Position numbers and translations under genes: made by a program. Of a stretch of 64,000 bases of DNA, positions 1 to 8,116 are shown in pieces. Source of the DNA: Balneolaceae bacterium. Lineage in GTDB: Bacteria > Bacteroidota > Rhodothermia > Balneolales > Balneolaceae. Every line of letters starts with the position of its first letter. Positions within the stretch are counted from its first letter, which is position 1. The notes beneath the pieces are model-generated. The model had not been told where the DNA came from, ran no database searches, and saw nothing but the letters and a program-made list of their open reading frames with translations. The stretch is taken from contig JAEPQH010000003.1 in the NCBI GenBank assembly GCA_017640605.1, positions 62,001-126,000 on the forward strand, given 5' to 3'.

Positions 1-1622
1 TTATCGAACGGGTAGTGCCATTGTGCAAACGGCATCGAGCCGGAATCGAACCATACATCCAGCAGGTCAGGGATTCGTCGCATAGTACCGCCATCGGGTG
101 CATCCCAAGTAATTTCATCGATGTATGGGCGGTGCAGATCCAGCTCTTCATCCTCAGGAATTCCAGCCTTCTCACGCAGTTCTGCGATGCTTCCAATGCA
201 TTCTACATATTCGGGATCTTTATCGCTTTGCCAAATTGGAAGAGGCGTTCCCCAATAACGTTGTCGGGAAATGGCCCAATCAACATTATTTTCCAACCAA
301 GTTCCAAAACGTCCGGTACCGGTAGCTTCCGGTTTCCAATTGATGGTTTTGTTGAGTTCAACCATCCGCTCTTTCACTTCGGTAGTTTTGATAAACCACG
401 ACTCTACCGGGTAACTCATAAGCGGAGTACCTTTTCGCCAATCAAACGGATAATTGTGAACATAAGTCTCGTGGCGGAACATCAGACCTTTTTCCTTGAT
501 AGCACGAGCAATTTCTTTATCCGCTTCTTTAAACCACAAACCGGCAAATTCAGGCACCTGATCCGTGAACTTTCCATCCTTGTCGATAGGGTTGAACATT
601 GGGATGTTGTATTTCTGACCCGCTTCATAGTCATCGGCACCAAAAGCAGGTGCGGTATGCACAATTCCGGTTCCATCTTCGGTGGTTACGTACTCTGCCG
701 CAATTACTTTCCAGGCTTCATTTTGATCAATTTCTCGTTGCGCGTAATCGAAAATTGGCTCGTAAGTTCTACCTAGTAAATCCTCGCCTGAGTATTCTTC
801 CAGAAGTTCTGTTCCTTCTCCAAAAACTCGCTCAATCGTGTCTTTAGCAACTACATAGTACTGATCTTCAAATCGAACTTTAGCGTAGGTAAGTTTAGGA
901 TTAATGGTTAGCGCCATGTTCGAGATGGTTGTCCATGGAGTAGTTGTCCACGCCAAATAGAACGTGTTTTCTTCACCATGAACAGGAAACTTAACATAGA
1001 TCGATGGATCCTGAGTTTCTTTGTAACCTAAACTCACTTCATGAGAAGAAAGTACTGTTCCATTACCCGGCGAATACCATTGAATTTTGTGCCCTTTGTA
1101 CAATAAACCTTTTTCGAAGAGCTTATTTAATGCCCACCAAACCGATTCGATGTACTCATTTTCGAAAGTGACATACGGATTATCCTGATCAACCCAATAA
1201 CCCATTCGGTCGGTGAGATCATCCCATAAATTCTTGTATTTGAGTACACTTTCACGACATCGGGCATTGTATTCGGCAATCCCATATTCTTCAACCTGAT
1301 GCCGACCTTCCAATCCTAATTCTTTCTCAACTTCAATTTCTACCGGTAAACCATGTGTATCCCAGCCTGCTTTTCGATCTACTCTAAATCCCTTTAAGGT
1401 TTTATATCTACAGAAAAGATCTTTAACCGTTCGAGCCATCACATGATGGATACCCGGTTTGCCGTTTGCCGTTGGCGGACCTTCAAAAAAGGTAAAGGGA
1501 ATGCCATCCTCTCTGCTTTCAAGGCTCTTTTTAAAAATTTCATTATCCTTCCACCACCCAAGAATCTCTACTTCGGTTTTGGGATAATTGAGTTGCTTTA
1601 TTTCTTTAAATTTTTTTGCCAT
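1..1622 (-). CDS. ileS: Isoleucyl-tRNA synthetase, N-terminal part (cut by window edge)
   Basis: Class I aminoacyl-tRNA synthetase that charges tRNA-Ile with isoleucine in the cytoplasm. The minus strand from ATG at 1622 reads openly for 540 codons to the window edge, starting MAKKFKEIKQLNYPKTEVEI. The FFEGPPTANGKPGIHH segment near residue 45 is the HIGH-type ATP-binding signature in the form seen in bacterial IleS. Further on, GWDTHGLPVEIEVEKELGL and the editing-domain stretch WTTTPWTTISNMAL are typical IleS. The region carrying KMSKS and the anticodon-binding domain lies outside the window, so the gene is partial only because of the cut. It is divergent from the phosphatase gene at 1759. 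Identification is firm; the exact IleS subtype (1 or 2) was not resolved. Confidence 0.95.
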   Translation of the reverse strand, partial: MAKKFKEIKQLNYPKTEVEILGWWKDNEIFKKSLESREDGIPFTFFEGPPTANGKPGIHHVMARTVKDLFCRYKTLKGFRVDRKAGWDTHGLPVEIEVEKELGLEGRHQVEEYGIAEYNARCRESVLKYKNLWDDLTDRMGYWVDQDNPYVTFENEYIESVWWALNKLFEKGLLYKGHKIQWYSPGNGTVLSSHEVSLGYKETQDPSIYVKFPVHGEENTFYLAWTTTPWTTISNMALTINPKLTYAKVRFEDQYYVVAKDTIERVFGEGTELLEEYSGEDLLGRTYEPIFDYAQREIDQNEAWKVIAAEYVTTEDGTGIVHTAPAFGADDYEAGQKYNIPMFNPIDKDGKFTDQVPEFAGLWFKEADKEIARAIKEKGLMFRHETYVHNYPFDWRKGTPLMSYPVESWFIKTTEVKERMVELNKTINWKPEATGTGRFGTWLENNVDWAISRQRYWGTPLPIWQSDKDPEYVECIGSIAELREKAGIPEDEELDLHRPYIDEITWDAPDGGTMRRIPDLLDVWFDSGSMPFAQWHYPFD

Positions 1623-1758
1623 AAATGCGGATTATCCGGCCTTTTAAATTAAAGCACTAAATATAATCAATCTTTCGGAAAGCTAGAGATTTGTTGGCCA
1701 AAAAAATAAATGTCGTAAATCATCAAAATCGAATCAAATAAGTTACTCCCTCTTAGTT

Positions 1759-2271
1759 ATGAATAAACCATATCACCGTAAAATCACCATCGAAGATCCA
1801 TACAAACTCGTTTTTGTTTGTTTAGGCAACATCTGCCGAAGTCCTACGGCTGAGGGTTTGTTCATACATCATGTTAAAGCTGCGCAATTGGAACAGTATT
1901 TCTATATCGATTCGGCCGGCACAGCTGCGTATCATGTTGGCGAGCCCGCAAACAGTAAAAGCCAGTTTACAGCAAATCAACACGGAGTTCATTTACCTTC
2001 AAAAGCTCGCCGTTTTGAATACGCAGATTTCGAAGAATTCGATTTAATCTTACCCATGGATGCATCCAATAATCGAAACTTGAAAGAACTTGACAGAAAC
2101 AACCGATTCGAGGAACGCATTGTGATGATGCGTGATTTTGATCCACAACCCGAAGATGGCAATGTTCCCGACCCGTACTACGGGGGCATGCAAGGTTTCG
2201 AAAATGTGTATCAGATCTTGGATCGATCCACAAAAGCTTTACTTGATGAGTTAAAACCACTGATTAAATAA
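1759..2271 (+). CDS. Low-molecular-weight protein-tyrosine phosphatase family protein
   Basis: Phosphatase of the LMW-PTP family, cytoplasmic, 170 residues (the family is usually about 155). The P-loop is at the N-terminus: C21-LGNIC-R27-S, matching CX5R with nucleophile Cys21 and Arg27. The general-acid Asp sits in VPDPYYGG (Asp138). A short N-terminal extension of about 13 residues precedes the first strand. It appears to head a four-gene plus-strand run with TetR, fabF and a fructosamine kinase. Known context: members of this family can dephosphorylate protein-bound ribulosamine 5-phosphate, the substrate form acted on by fructosamine-3-kinase relatives, so a role in protein deglycation is plausible. 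A phosphotyrosine or arginine phosphatase role cannot be excluded. Confidence 0.9.
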   Translation: MNKPYHRKITIEDPYKLVFVCLGNICRSPTAEGLFIHHVKAAQLEQYFYIDSAGTAAYHVGEPANSKSQFTANQHGVHLPSKARRFEYADFEEFDLILPMDASNNRNLKELDRNNRFEERIVMMRDFDPQPEDGNVPDPYYGGMQGFENVYQILDRSTKALLDELKPLIK

Positions 2272-2287
2272 GCATTTGATCGCTTAC

Positions 2288-2300
2288 TACTGAGTCAGTA
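2288..2300. promoter_or_regulatory. Palindrome, candidate TetR operator
   Basis: TACTGA-G-TCAGTA is a perfect 6+1+6 palindrome, 25 bases before the TetR start codon. It is followed at once by TATATTTAC, which resembles a Bacteroidota -7 box. Operator and promoter would overlap, as expected for autorepression. The assignment rests on position and symmetry only. Confidence 0.45.
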
Positions 2301-2305
2301 TATTT

Positions 2306-2323
2306 ACTTATTCATTAATAAGT
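2306..2323. promoter_or_regulatory. Second inverted repeat upstream of the TetR gene
   Basis: ACTTATT-CATT-AATAAGT has perfect 7-base arms and ends two bases before the ATG of the TetR gene. It could be a second operator half or an RNA hairpin covering the start region. AT-rich arms make chance occurrence more likely than for the palindrome at 2288. Confidence 0.3.
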
Positions 2324-2325
2324 TT

Positions 2326-2880
2326 ATGAGCTCAACCAAAGATCAAATTACTGTGCTTGCCGACGAACTCATGCGAGGCAAGGGTTACAATGCATTTAGC
2401 TATTCCGATATCTCTAAACCGCTCGGTATAAAAAATGCAGCCGTTCATTATCATTTCCCCACTAAACCTGATTTAGCTCGAGAAATCGTTGCTTATCATT
2501 CCGACAGTTTCACCCGATTTACTGAACGCGTAGAAGGAAAGGAAGCACTTTCTAAAATTAAGTTCTTTCTCAATTTCTATACGTCGATACAACTTTCGGG
2601 AAGAATTTGCGTAATCGGCGCCTTTGCTACCGACTGGAATGCAATGACTGAGGAAATTCAACAGGATATGCAGGGATTTACAAACACCGTAATTGAATGG
2701 CTTACCAGTACTTTGAAAGAAGGAGAATCTAATGGAAGCATCAAGTTATCCGATACGGCAGACTCTGAAGCGCTGAGCATTTTAACCAACATATTTGCCG
2801 CAACTCAATTGAGTAGAATTACCGGAAGCGATCACTTTGCGGCTATCAAACAAAATATACTTAACCGAATTACACACTAA
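2326..2880 (+). CDS. TetR/AcrR family transcriptional regulator
   Basis: DNA-binding repressor of the TetR family, 184 residues. The helix-turn-helix lies at residues 20-50, with the characteristic NAFSYSDISKPLGIKNAAVHYHFPTK; the recognition-helix end AVHYHFPTKPDL is close to the family consensus YYHFxxKexL. The remaining two-thirds is an alpha-helical ligand-binding domain without recognisable ligand. It lies 54 bases after the LMW phosphatase and 20 bases before fabF on the same strand. Two inverted repeats sit directly upstream of its start, suggesting autoregulation and perhaps control of fabF and the fructosamine kinase. The effector is unknown; an acyl-CoA-type ligand is only a guess from the neighbouring fabF. 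Confidence 0.9.
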   Translation: MSSTKDQITVLADELMRGKGYNAFSYSDISKPLGIKNAAVHYHFPTKPDLAREIVAYHSDSFTRFTERVEGKEALSKIKFFLNFYTSIQLSGRICVIGAFATDWNAMTEEIQQDMQGFTNTVIEWLTSTLKEGESNGSIKLSDTADSEALSILTNIFAATQLSRITGSDHFAAIKQNILNRITH

Positions 2881-2900
2881 CTTACCTATCACTAAGTACT

Positions 2901-4142
2901 ATGAAAAGAGTAGTTGTTACAGGAATTGGAGCACTCACTCCTATTGGAAATAATGTAGAATCATTTTGGGACAACCTTGTTAAAGGCGAAAGCGGAGCTG
3001 GCCCAATCACAAAATTTGAAGCTGAAAAATTCAAAACCCGCTTTGCCTGCGAACTTAAAGATTTTAATCCCGAAGAAACCCTCGATCGTAAAGAAGTTCG
3101 CAAAAACGACTCCTATGTAGTGTATGCACTGCATACCTCATTACAAGCTATCGAACACTCTGGGTTAGATCTTGATACCATCAATAAGGAACGAACCGGA
3201 GTTATTTGGGCAACCGGCGTGGGGGGATTTGAAACGTTCGAGGAAGAACTTCTGGATTTCGCCGATCGAGATCGCGTTCCAAGGTTTTCACCCTATTACA
3301 CGCCTAAAACCATTCCAAATATGGCTTCAGGAATCGTAGCTATTAAATTTGGATTTATGGGCATAAATCAAACAGTAACTTCTGCATGTGCATCTTCAAA
3401 CAATGCCATTATGGATGCTTTCAACTATATCCGACTTGGCAAAGCTGATATTATTGTAACAGGTGGTTCTGAAGCCGCAATTACTAATGCTTCGGTGGGT
3501 GGATTTTCAGCCATGCGCGCACTTTCAACCAATAATGACAACCCTAAAGCTGCCTCCCGTCCATTCGATGTTGATCGTGACGGGTTTGTAATGGGTGAAG
3601 GAGCCGGCGCATTAATTTTGGAAGATTACGATCACGCTAAAGCACGTGGAGCCAACATCATCTGTGAAGTTTTGGGAGCTGCAAGTACGGCCGATGCGTA
3701 CCATTTATCTGCCACACATCCTGAGGGATTAGGTGCAAAAAACGCGATTAAACTGGCACTTGAAGAAGCAAACCTCACTATATCTGACATCGATTATATA
3801 AACGCGCACGCAACTAGCACTCCTGTTGGTGATATCAGTGAATTAAAAGCAATTCGCGCAGTTATTGGTGATTCTGGTGCTAGTCCAAGCATTAGTGGAA
3901 CTAAATCTATGACCGGCCACTTATTAGGTGCAGCCGGCGCCGTTGAAGCGATTGCTGGGATAAAAGCCATGGAGCATAATTTGGTTCCGCCAACAATCAA
4001 TGTAGATAATCTCGATCCTGCCACCGAAGGGTTAGATATTGTGATTAATGAGCCGAAAGAGCGTGAAATCAACTATGTAATGAGCGATACTTTTGGTTTT
4101 GGAGGACATAATACCATCGTAATTTTAGGGAAAGTAAACTGA
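2901..4142 (+). CDS. fabF: Beta-ketoacyl-ACP synthase II
   Basis: Condensing enzyme of type II fatty acid synthesis: adds malonyl-ACP to acyl-ACP with loss of CO2, in the cytoplasm. At 413 residues it has the normal length. The Cys-His-His triad is intact and at the same numbers as in E. coli FabF: Cys163 in TSACASS, His303 in NAHATSTPVGD and His340 in GHLLGAAGA. It starts 20 bases after the TetR gene and ends one base before the fructosamine kinase start, so these genes are probably co-transcribed. No acyl carrier protein or other fab gene is adjacent, unlike the usual acpP-fabF pair, so this may be a second, TetR-controlled copy. Confidence 0.95.
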   Translation: MKRVVVTGIGALTPIGNNVESFWDNLVKGESGAGPITKFEAEKFKTRFACELKDFNPEETLDRKEVRKNDSYVVYALHTSLQAIEHSGLDLDTINKERTGVIWATGVGGFETFEEELLDFADRDRVPRFSPYYTPKTIPNMASGIVAIKFGFMGINQTVTSACASSNNAIMDAFNYIRLGKADIIVTGGSEAAITNASVGGFSAMRALSTNNDNPKAASRPFDVDRDGFVMGEGAGALILEDYDHAKARGANIICEVLGAASTADAYHLSATHPEGLGAKNAIKLALEEANLTISDIDYINAHATSTPVGDISELKAIRAVIGDSGASPSISGTKSMTGHLLGAAGAVEAIAGIKAMEHNLVPPTINVDNLDPATEGLDIVINEPKEREINYVMSDTFGFGGHNTIVILGKVN

Positions 4143-4143
4143 T

Positions 4144-4992
4144 ATGCTGCCCGAGGCCATCCATACCGAAATTGAACGTGAACTTGATACTAACATCGTT
4201 GATCAAGTTTCGGTAACTGGTGGCGATATAAATTCCGGCGCTTGTTTGGATACCGAATCCGGCGAGCGCCTTTTTGTTAAATGGAATCTCCATGCTCCCG
4301 ATGATATGTTCTTGAAAGAGGCGCAGGGATTACAATTACTTTCCACAGCAGATAGCGGACTAGTAATTCCAAAACCTCGTCTTGTTGGCCAGCATTTTTT
4401 ATTGATGGAATTTATCGAAGAATGTAGCTATGGAAATGCTTACTTATTTGGAAGTCAGTTAGCTCAGCTTCATCGAAAATCCAACGAATTATTTGGGCTG
4501 GAAACAACGAATTACATTGGCAAGTTACAGCAATCCAATCGTTATCATGCTGATTGGCTTGAGTTTTTTATCCGCGAACGACTAGAACCTCAGGTTAAAT
4601 TGGCCATCGATTCGGGACTACTTCCTAAATCACATCACGCCATATTCGAGCGAGTGTTTAATTACACATACATCATATTCCCTGATGAACCTCCGGCTTT
4701 ATTACACGGTGATCTTTGGAATGGGAATTACATGTGGACTACTTCCGGGGATACCGCAATCTATGATCCTGCTGTATATTTTGGTCATCGAGAAATGGAT
4801 TTAGCAATGACTCAATTATTTGGCGGATTTTCTGATGAATTCTATCGAGGTTACAATGAAGTGTATCCACTTCAGAAAGGATACGAAGAGCGTTTCAAAT
4901 TGTGCAATCTGTATCCCGTTCTAGTTCATGCCAATTTATTTGGTGGAAATTACGTGCAACAAGCTAATCAACTACTTAAACGTTTTTTTTAA
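4144..4992 (+). CDS. Fructosamine kinase family protein
   Basis: Kinase of the fructosamine-3-kinase/aminoglycoside phosphotransferase fold, 282 residues, cytoplasmic. It would phosphorylate protein-bound ketoamines (bacterial members prefer ribulosamine or erythrulosamine), making the sugar unstable and freeing the lysine. Visible landmarks are the N-terminal GGDINSGA, the ATP-binding VKWN near residue 46, the catalytic loop LLHGDLWNGNYMW with Asp190, and the metal-binding YDPAVYFGHREMDLAM around 207-222. The start codon follows the fabF stop by one base. The 3' end overlaps the convergent luciferase-like gene by four bases. With the LMW phosphatase at the head of the same run it could form a repair pair for glycated proteins. 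Confidence 0.9.
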   Translation: MLPEAIHTEIERELDTNIVDQVSVTGGDINSGACLDTESGERLFVKWNLHAPDDMFLKEAQGLQLLSTADSGLVIPKPRLVGQHFLLMEFIEECSYGNAYLFGSQLAQLHRKSNELFGLETTNYIGKLQQSNRYHADWLEFFIRERLEPQVKLAIDSGLLPKSHHAIFERVFNYTYIIFPDEPPALLHGDLWNGNYMWTTSGDTAIYDPAVYFGHREMDLAMTQLFGGFSDEFYRGYNEVYPLQKGYEERFKLCNLYPVLVHANLFGGNYVQQANQLLKRFF

Positions 4993-6032
4993 GCCTTAAC
5001 TTTTCTTGATTCGATTTCTTTTTTTACCACAGGCATCACTTTAGTTCCAAAAAGCTCAATAGATTTCATAACCTGAGCATGAGTAAAACTTCCAATGCTG
5101 GTTTTCATCAAAAAACGGTCGTGACCGAATAGCTCATGTTGATGCAGAATCTTATCAATCACTTGCTGTGGACTCCCCACAAAGTTCGCTCCTCTTAATG
5201 TTGCGGAGGCTTCGAACTGCTCTCTTCGCATCGGAGGCCACCCTCGTTCCGCTCCGATTTTATCCATCATATGTTTAAAAACTGGGAACGCCTGATTCAC
5301 CGCATCCGATGAATCCTCCAAAATAAACCCATGCGAATTAATGCTCAGTTTTGGCCGTTGATGACCATGCTGAGCCGCGGCCTGTCGATGAATTTCTGCG
5401 AATTGAACAAATTGCTCCGGTACTCCACCAATAATTGCTAACGCCAATGGCAAGCCCAATGCCCCGGTTACGTATGCCGATTTTGGAGTTCCGCCTACCG
5501 CTCGCCAAATTGGCATTTTATCTTGCACCGGTTGAGGAAATATTCCCAGGTTTTTTATTGCGGGACGATATTTTCCCTGCCATGTGATGGGGTTTTCTTC
5601 TCTTAATTTCAGTAATAGTTCAAGTTTCTCTTCAAATAATTCTTCATAGTTAGTTAAATCATATCCGAATAAAGGAAACGACTCGATAAATGAACCTCTC
5701 CCCACTATGATTTCAGCGCGACCATTTGAAATGAGATCTAAGGTTGCAAATTCTTGAAATACTCGCACCGGGTCTTCAGAACCAAGTACGGTTACCGAAC
5801 TGGATAATCGAATATTTTTAGTGATGGTTGCCGCCGCAGCTAACAAAGTAGCCGGATTTGAAGCTACAAATTCTTCGCGATGATGCTCACCGATGGCATA
5901 AACATCAAATCCCAGTTCGTCGGCTAGTTTAATTTCCTCCATCAAATCCTGAACACGCTGTTGGGCAGTTCTGCCTTCCCCGGTTTGTGGGTTTTTGGTA
6001 TTTTCGACGAAGCTAAAAAGTCCTATTTCCAT
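4989..6032 (-). CDS. LLM-class (luciferase-like) flavin-dependent oxidoreductase
   Basis: Predicted FMN- or F420-type TIM-barrel oxidoreductase of the bacterial luciferase superfamily, 347 residues. Its N-terminus, MEIGLFSFVENTKN, is the first beta strand; DVYAIGEHHREEF carries the conserved EHH near residue 45. The EIIVGRGSFIESFPLFGYDL and GTPKSAYVTGALGLPLALAIIGG segments fit the flavin-binding region. The reading frame continues open upstream to 6269, but that extension has no family similarity and lies antisense to the next gene, so the ATG at 6032 was chosen. Substrate unknown. It is divergent from the BtuF-like gene with only 16 bases between start codons and overlaps the fructosamine kinase stop by four bases. 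Confidence 0.88.
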   Translation of the reverse strand: MEIGLFSFVENTKNPQTGEGRTAQQRVQDLMEEIKLADELGFDVYAIGEHHREEFVASNPATLLAAAATITKNIRLSSSVTVLGSEDPVRVFQEFATLDLISNGRAEIIVGRGSFIESFPLFGYDLTNYEELFEEKLELLLKLREENPITWQGKYRPAIKNLGIFPQPVQDKMPIWRAVGGTPKSAYVTGALGLPLALAIIGGVPEQFVQFAEIHRQAAAQHGHQRPKLSINSHGFILEDSSDAVNQAFPVFKHMMDKIGAERGWPPMRREQFEASATLRGANFVGSPQQVIDKILHQHELFGHDRFLMKTSIGSFTHAQVMKSIELFGTKVMPVVKKEIESRKVKA

Positions 6033-6048
6033 TGTTGATCCATTTTTA

Positions 6049-6789
6049 ATGCCATACAAAAGAATTGTTAGTCTGGTTCCTAGTTTAACCGAATTACTTG
6101 TTGATTTGGGCGTTACCGATTCGCTTAAGGGCAGAACCCGATTCTGTATCCATCCAAAAGATGAGATTGAAAGTATAGAAATAATTGGAGGCACAAAAAA
6201 TCCTAACATCGATAAGATTCGAGCAATAAAACCTGATTTAGTTATTGCTAACAAAGAGGAGAATATCAAAACAGATGTAGAAGCTATTCAGGAATTCAGT
6301 GAAGTGTTGGTTACCGATATTTCCACCATTGAAGATGCTCTTTTTGCCATCCATTTTATCGCTGAGAAGCTGAATTGCATGAAAGAAGCAGAGCCGTTGA
6401 TACGAAATGTTTTATCTGAATTAGATTCAATAAGTGAGTTCACTCCTATTCAAACCGCTTATTTCATCTGGAAAGACCCGTGGATGAGTGTCGGAAACGA
6501 CACTTATATTCACGACGTAATGGAAACCTTTAGCTTGGTAAATGTTTTTGGGGATCAGAAGCGATACCCTACTGTAACTTTTGAACTACTTAAAGAAGCG
6601 AATCCAAAGTTAATCCTTCTCAGTAGTGAGCCTTTTCCATTCAAAGAAAAACACAAAACCGAACTACAAGTATATCTCCCTGATTCAAAAATACAGCTCA
6701 TTGATGGCGAGTGGTTTAGTTGGTACGGCAGCAGGATGTTGCCTTCGTTTAAAAACTTGAGTAAATGGCGGGCCGGTTTTTCTATTTAG
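6049..6789 (+). CDS. BtuF-like helical-backbone metal/cobalamin-binding protein without signal peptide
   Basis: Resembles periplasmic binding proteins of vitamin B12/iron-chelate ABC importers (BtuF/FepB fold): RIVSLVPSLTELLVDLGV at the N-terminus, then GRTRFCIHPKDEI, IGGTKNPNIDKIRAIKPDLVIANKEEN, and YFIWKDPWMSVGNDTYIHDVMETFSLVNVF. It has 246 residues from ATG at 6049. There is no signal peptide or lipobox: the protein begins MPYKRIVSLVPS, directly in the fold. No permease or ATPase gene is nearby. Such solitary cytoplasmic members are seen in several phyla and their ligand is not settled. An upstream in-frame ATG at 5995 would only add 18 residues overlapping the divergent gene and still no signal sequence. 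Confidence 0.8.
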   Translation: MPYKRIVSLVPSLTELLVDLGVTDSLKGRTRFCIHPKDEIESIEIIGGTKNPNIDKIRAIKPDLVIANKEENIKTDVEAIQEFSEVLVTDISTIEDALFAIHFIAEKLNCMKEAEPLIRNVLSELDSISEFTPIQTAYFIWKDPWMSVGNDTYIHDVMETFSLVNVFGDQKRYPTVTFELLKEANPKLILLSSEPFPFKEKHKTELQVYLPDSKIQLIDGEWFSWYGSRMLPSFKNLSKWRAGFSI

Positions 6790-6805
6790 AGTTTGAGGGA
6801 ATTTT

Positions 6806-8104
6806 TTAAAAAGAATTATAAACAGATTCCATCCTTTCCCTAATCATCTCATTTCCCAAGTTCCCTATACTTCCCAAATGAGTATGTTTTACAGTTTTTG
6901 GCGGAGTAAATGTTCCCTCTTCAATTTGCTTAGCTACTGATAAGTAGGCGTCTCTAAACGGAATTCCATCTAGTACCAATTGATTAACTGCTTCCACTGA
7001 AAAGATTAAGTCGTACTTAGGGTCGTTTAGAATTTCATTGTGTACCTCAACTTTTGAAATTGCATATTCGGTCATTTCCAAGCAGCTTTTCATTTCCTCT
7101 ATAGCAGGAAAGAGTTGTTCTTTCAAGATCTGAAAATCCCTGTGATACCCCGAGGTTAGATTCGACATCAACATCGAAATAGAATTAGGTAGGGCAAGCA
7201 TTGTATTTGTTTTTGCTCTGATCAGCTCAAATACGTCCGGATTTTTTTTGTGTGGCATGATGCTTGAGCCTGTAGTCAGTTCGTCGGGTAATTTAATGAA
7301 CCCAAAATTTTGACTGTTGTATAAACAGATATCAGACGCTAATTTATTAAGTGTCCCGGCCATGGCTGCCAAACCAAAGGCAAAAAATTGCTCTGTTTTT
7401 CCTCTTCCCATTTGGGCATAGCCCACATTTACGGCTGGTGAATCGAAATTCAAAAGATTGGTTGTCAATTCCCGATCTAAAGGGAACGAAGAACCATACC
7501 CGGCCGCAGACCCTAAAGGATTACGATTGACAATAGTATGCACTGATTGCATCAGTACGAGGTCATCCACCAAGCTTTCTGCATACGTGGCAAACCAAAT
7601 CCCAAAACTGGAAGGCATGGCGGCCTGGGTATGAGTATATCCAGGAACTAATACGTGTTTATTCTCTTCGCTCCGTAGTAATAATGTATCAAACAATTTT
7701 TTTACCAAAGAAACAAGCGTAAAAAGCTCGGAGCGCAAAAATAATTTAAGATCAACCAAAACCTGATCGTTTCTCGAGCGACCGGCATGCACTTTTTTTC
7801 CGATATCACCGAGTGAACGAACCAGCATTAATTCGATTTGGGAATGCACATCTTCAACGCCGTCTTCAATTTCAAATAATTGCGGCTCAATCACTTCCAA
7901 AAGTATTCGGTTCAACTCATTTGACAACTTGAGAAATTCATCTTCTGTAAGCAGGCCTACTTGTTGCAACATTTCGATATGAGCCAATGTACCTTGCACA
8001 TCAAATTTTGCTAATTGCACATCGAATTCTTTATCTCGTCCAACCGTGAATTTTTCTATGAATTCATCGGTAGTAATTCCCTTTTCCCAAAGTTTTTTTG
8101 ACAT
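6806..8104 (-). CDS. argH: Argininosuccinate lyase
   Basis: Last step of arginine synthesis: cleaves argininosuccinate to arginine and fumarate, cytoplasmic homotetramer. The fumarase/aspartase-superfamily signature GSSIMPHKKNPDVFE is present at about residues 279-293, with HAGRSRNDQ near 106 and PGYTHTQAAMPSSFG near 154, where the conserved His of ArgH sits. 432 residues, slightly shorter than the usual 455-465. ATG at 8104 was preferred over the in-frame TTG at 8113 because a GAGG stands just before it. It is the last gene of the operon; its stop lies 16 bases from the convergent BtuF-like gene. Confidence 0.95.
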   Translation of the reverse strand: MSKKLWEKGITTDEFIEKFTVGRDKEFDVQLAKFDVQGTLAHIEMLQQVGLLTEDEFLKLSNELNRILLEVIEPQLFEIEDGVEDVHSQIELMLVRSLGDIGKKVHAGRSRNDQVLVDLKLFLRSELFTLVSLVKKLFDTLLLRSEENKHVLVPGYTHTQAAMPSSFGIWFATYAESLVDDLVLMQSVHTIVNRNPLGSAAGYGSSFPLDRELTTNLLNFDSPAVNVGYAQMGRGKTEQFFAFGLAAMAGTLNKLASDICLYNSQNFGFIKLPDELTTGSSIMPHKKNPDVFELIRAKTNTMLALPNSISMLMSNLTSGYHRDFQILKEQLFPAIEEMKSCLEMTEYAISKVEVHNEILNDPKYDLIFSVEAVNQLVLDGIPFRDAYLSVAKQIEEGTFTPPKTVKHTHLGSIGNLGNEMIRERMESVYNSF

Positions 8105-8116
8105 ATCCCTCAAAGT

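Noticed and set aside
15..776. Long open plus-strand frame (253 codons) at the window start
   Set aside because: It lies entirely antisense to ileS, whose protein matches the family throughout; the plus-strand translation has no recognisable domain.
6033..6269. In-frame N-terminal extension of the luciferase-like gene
   Set aside because: The extra 79 residues show no family similarity and lie antisense to the BtuF-like gene; the family N-terminus MEIGLFSF begins at 6032.
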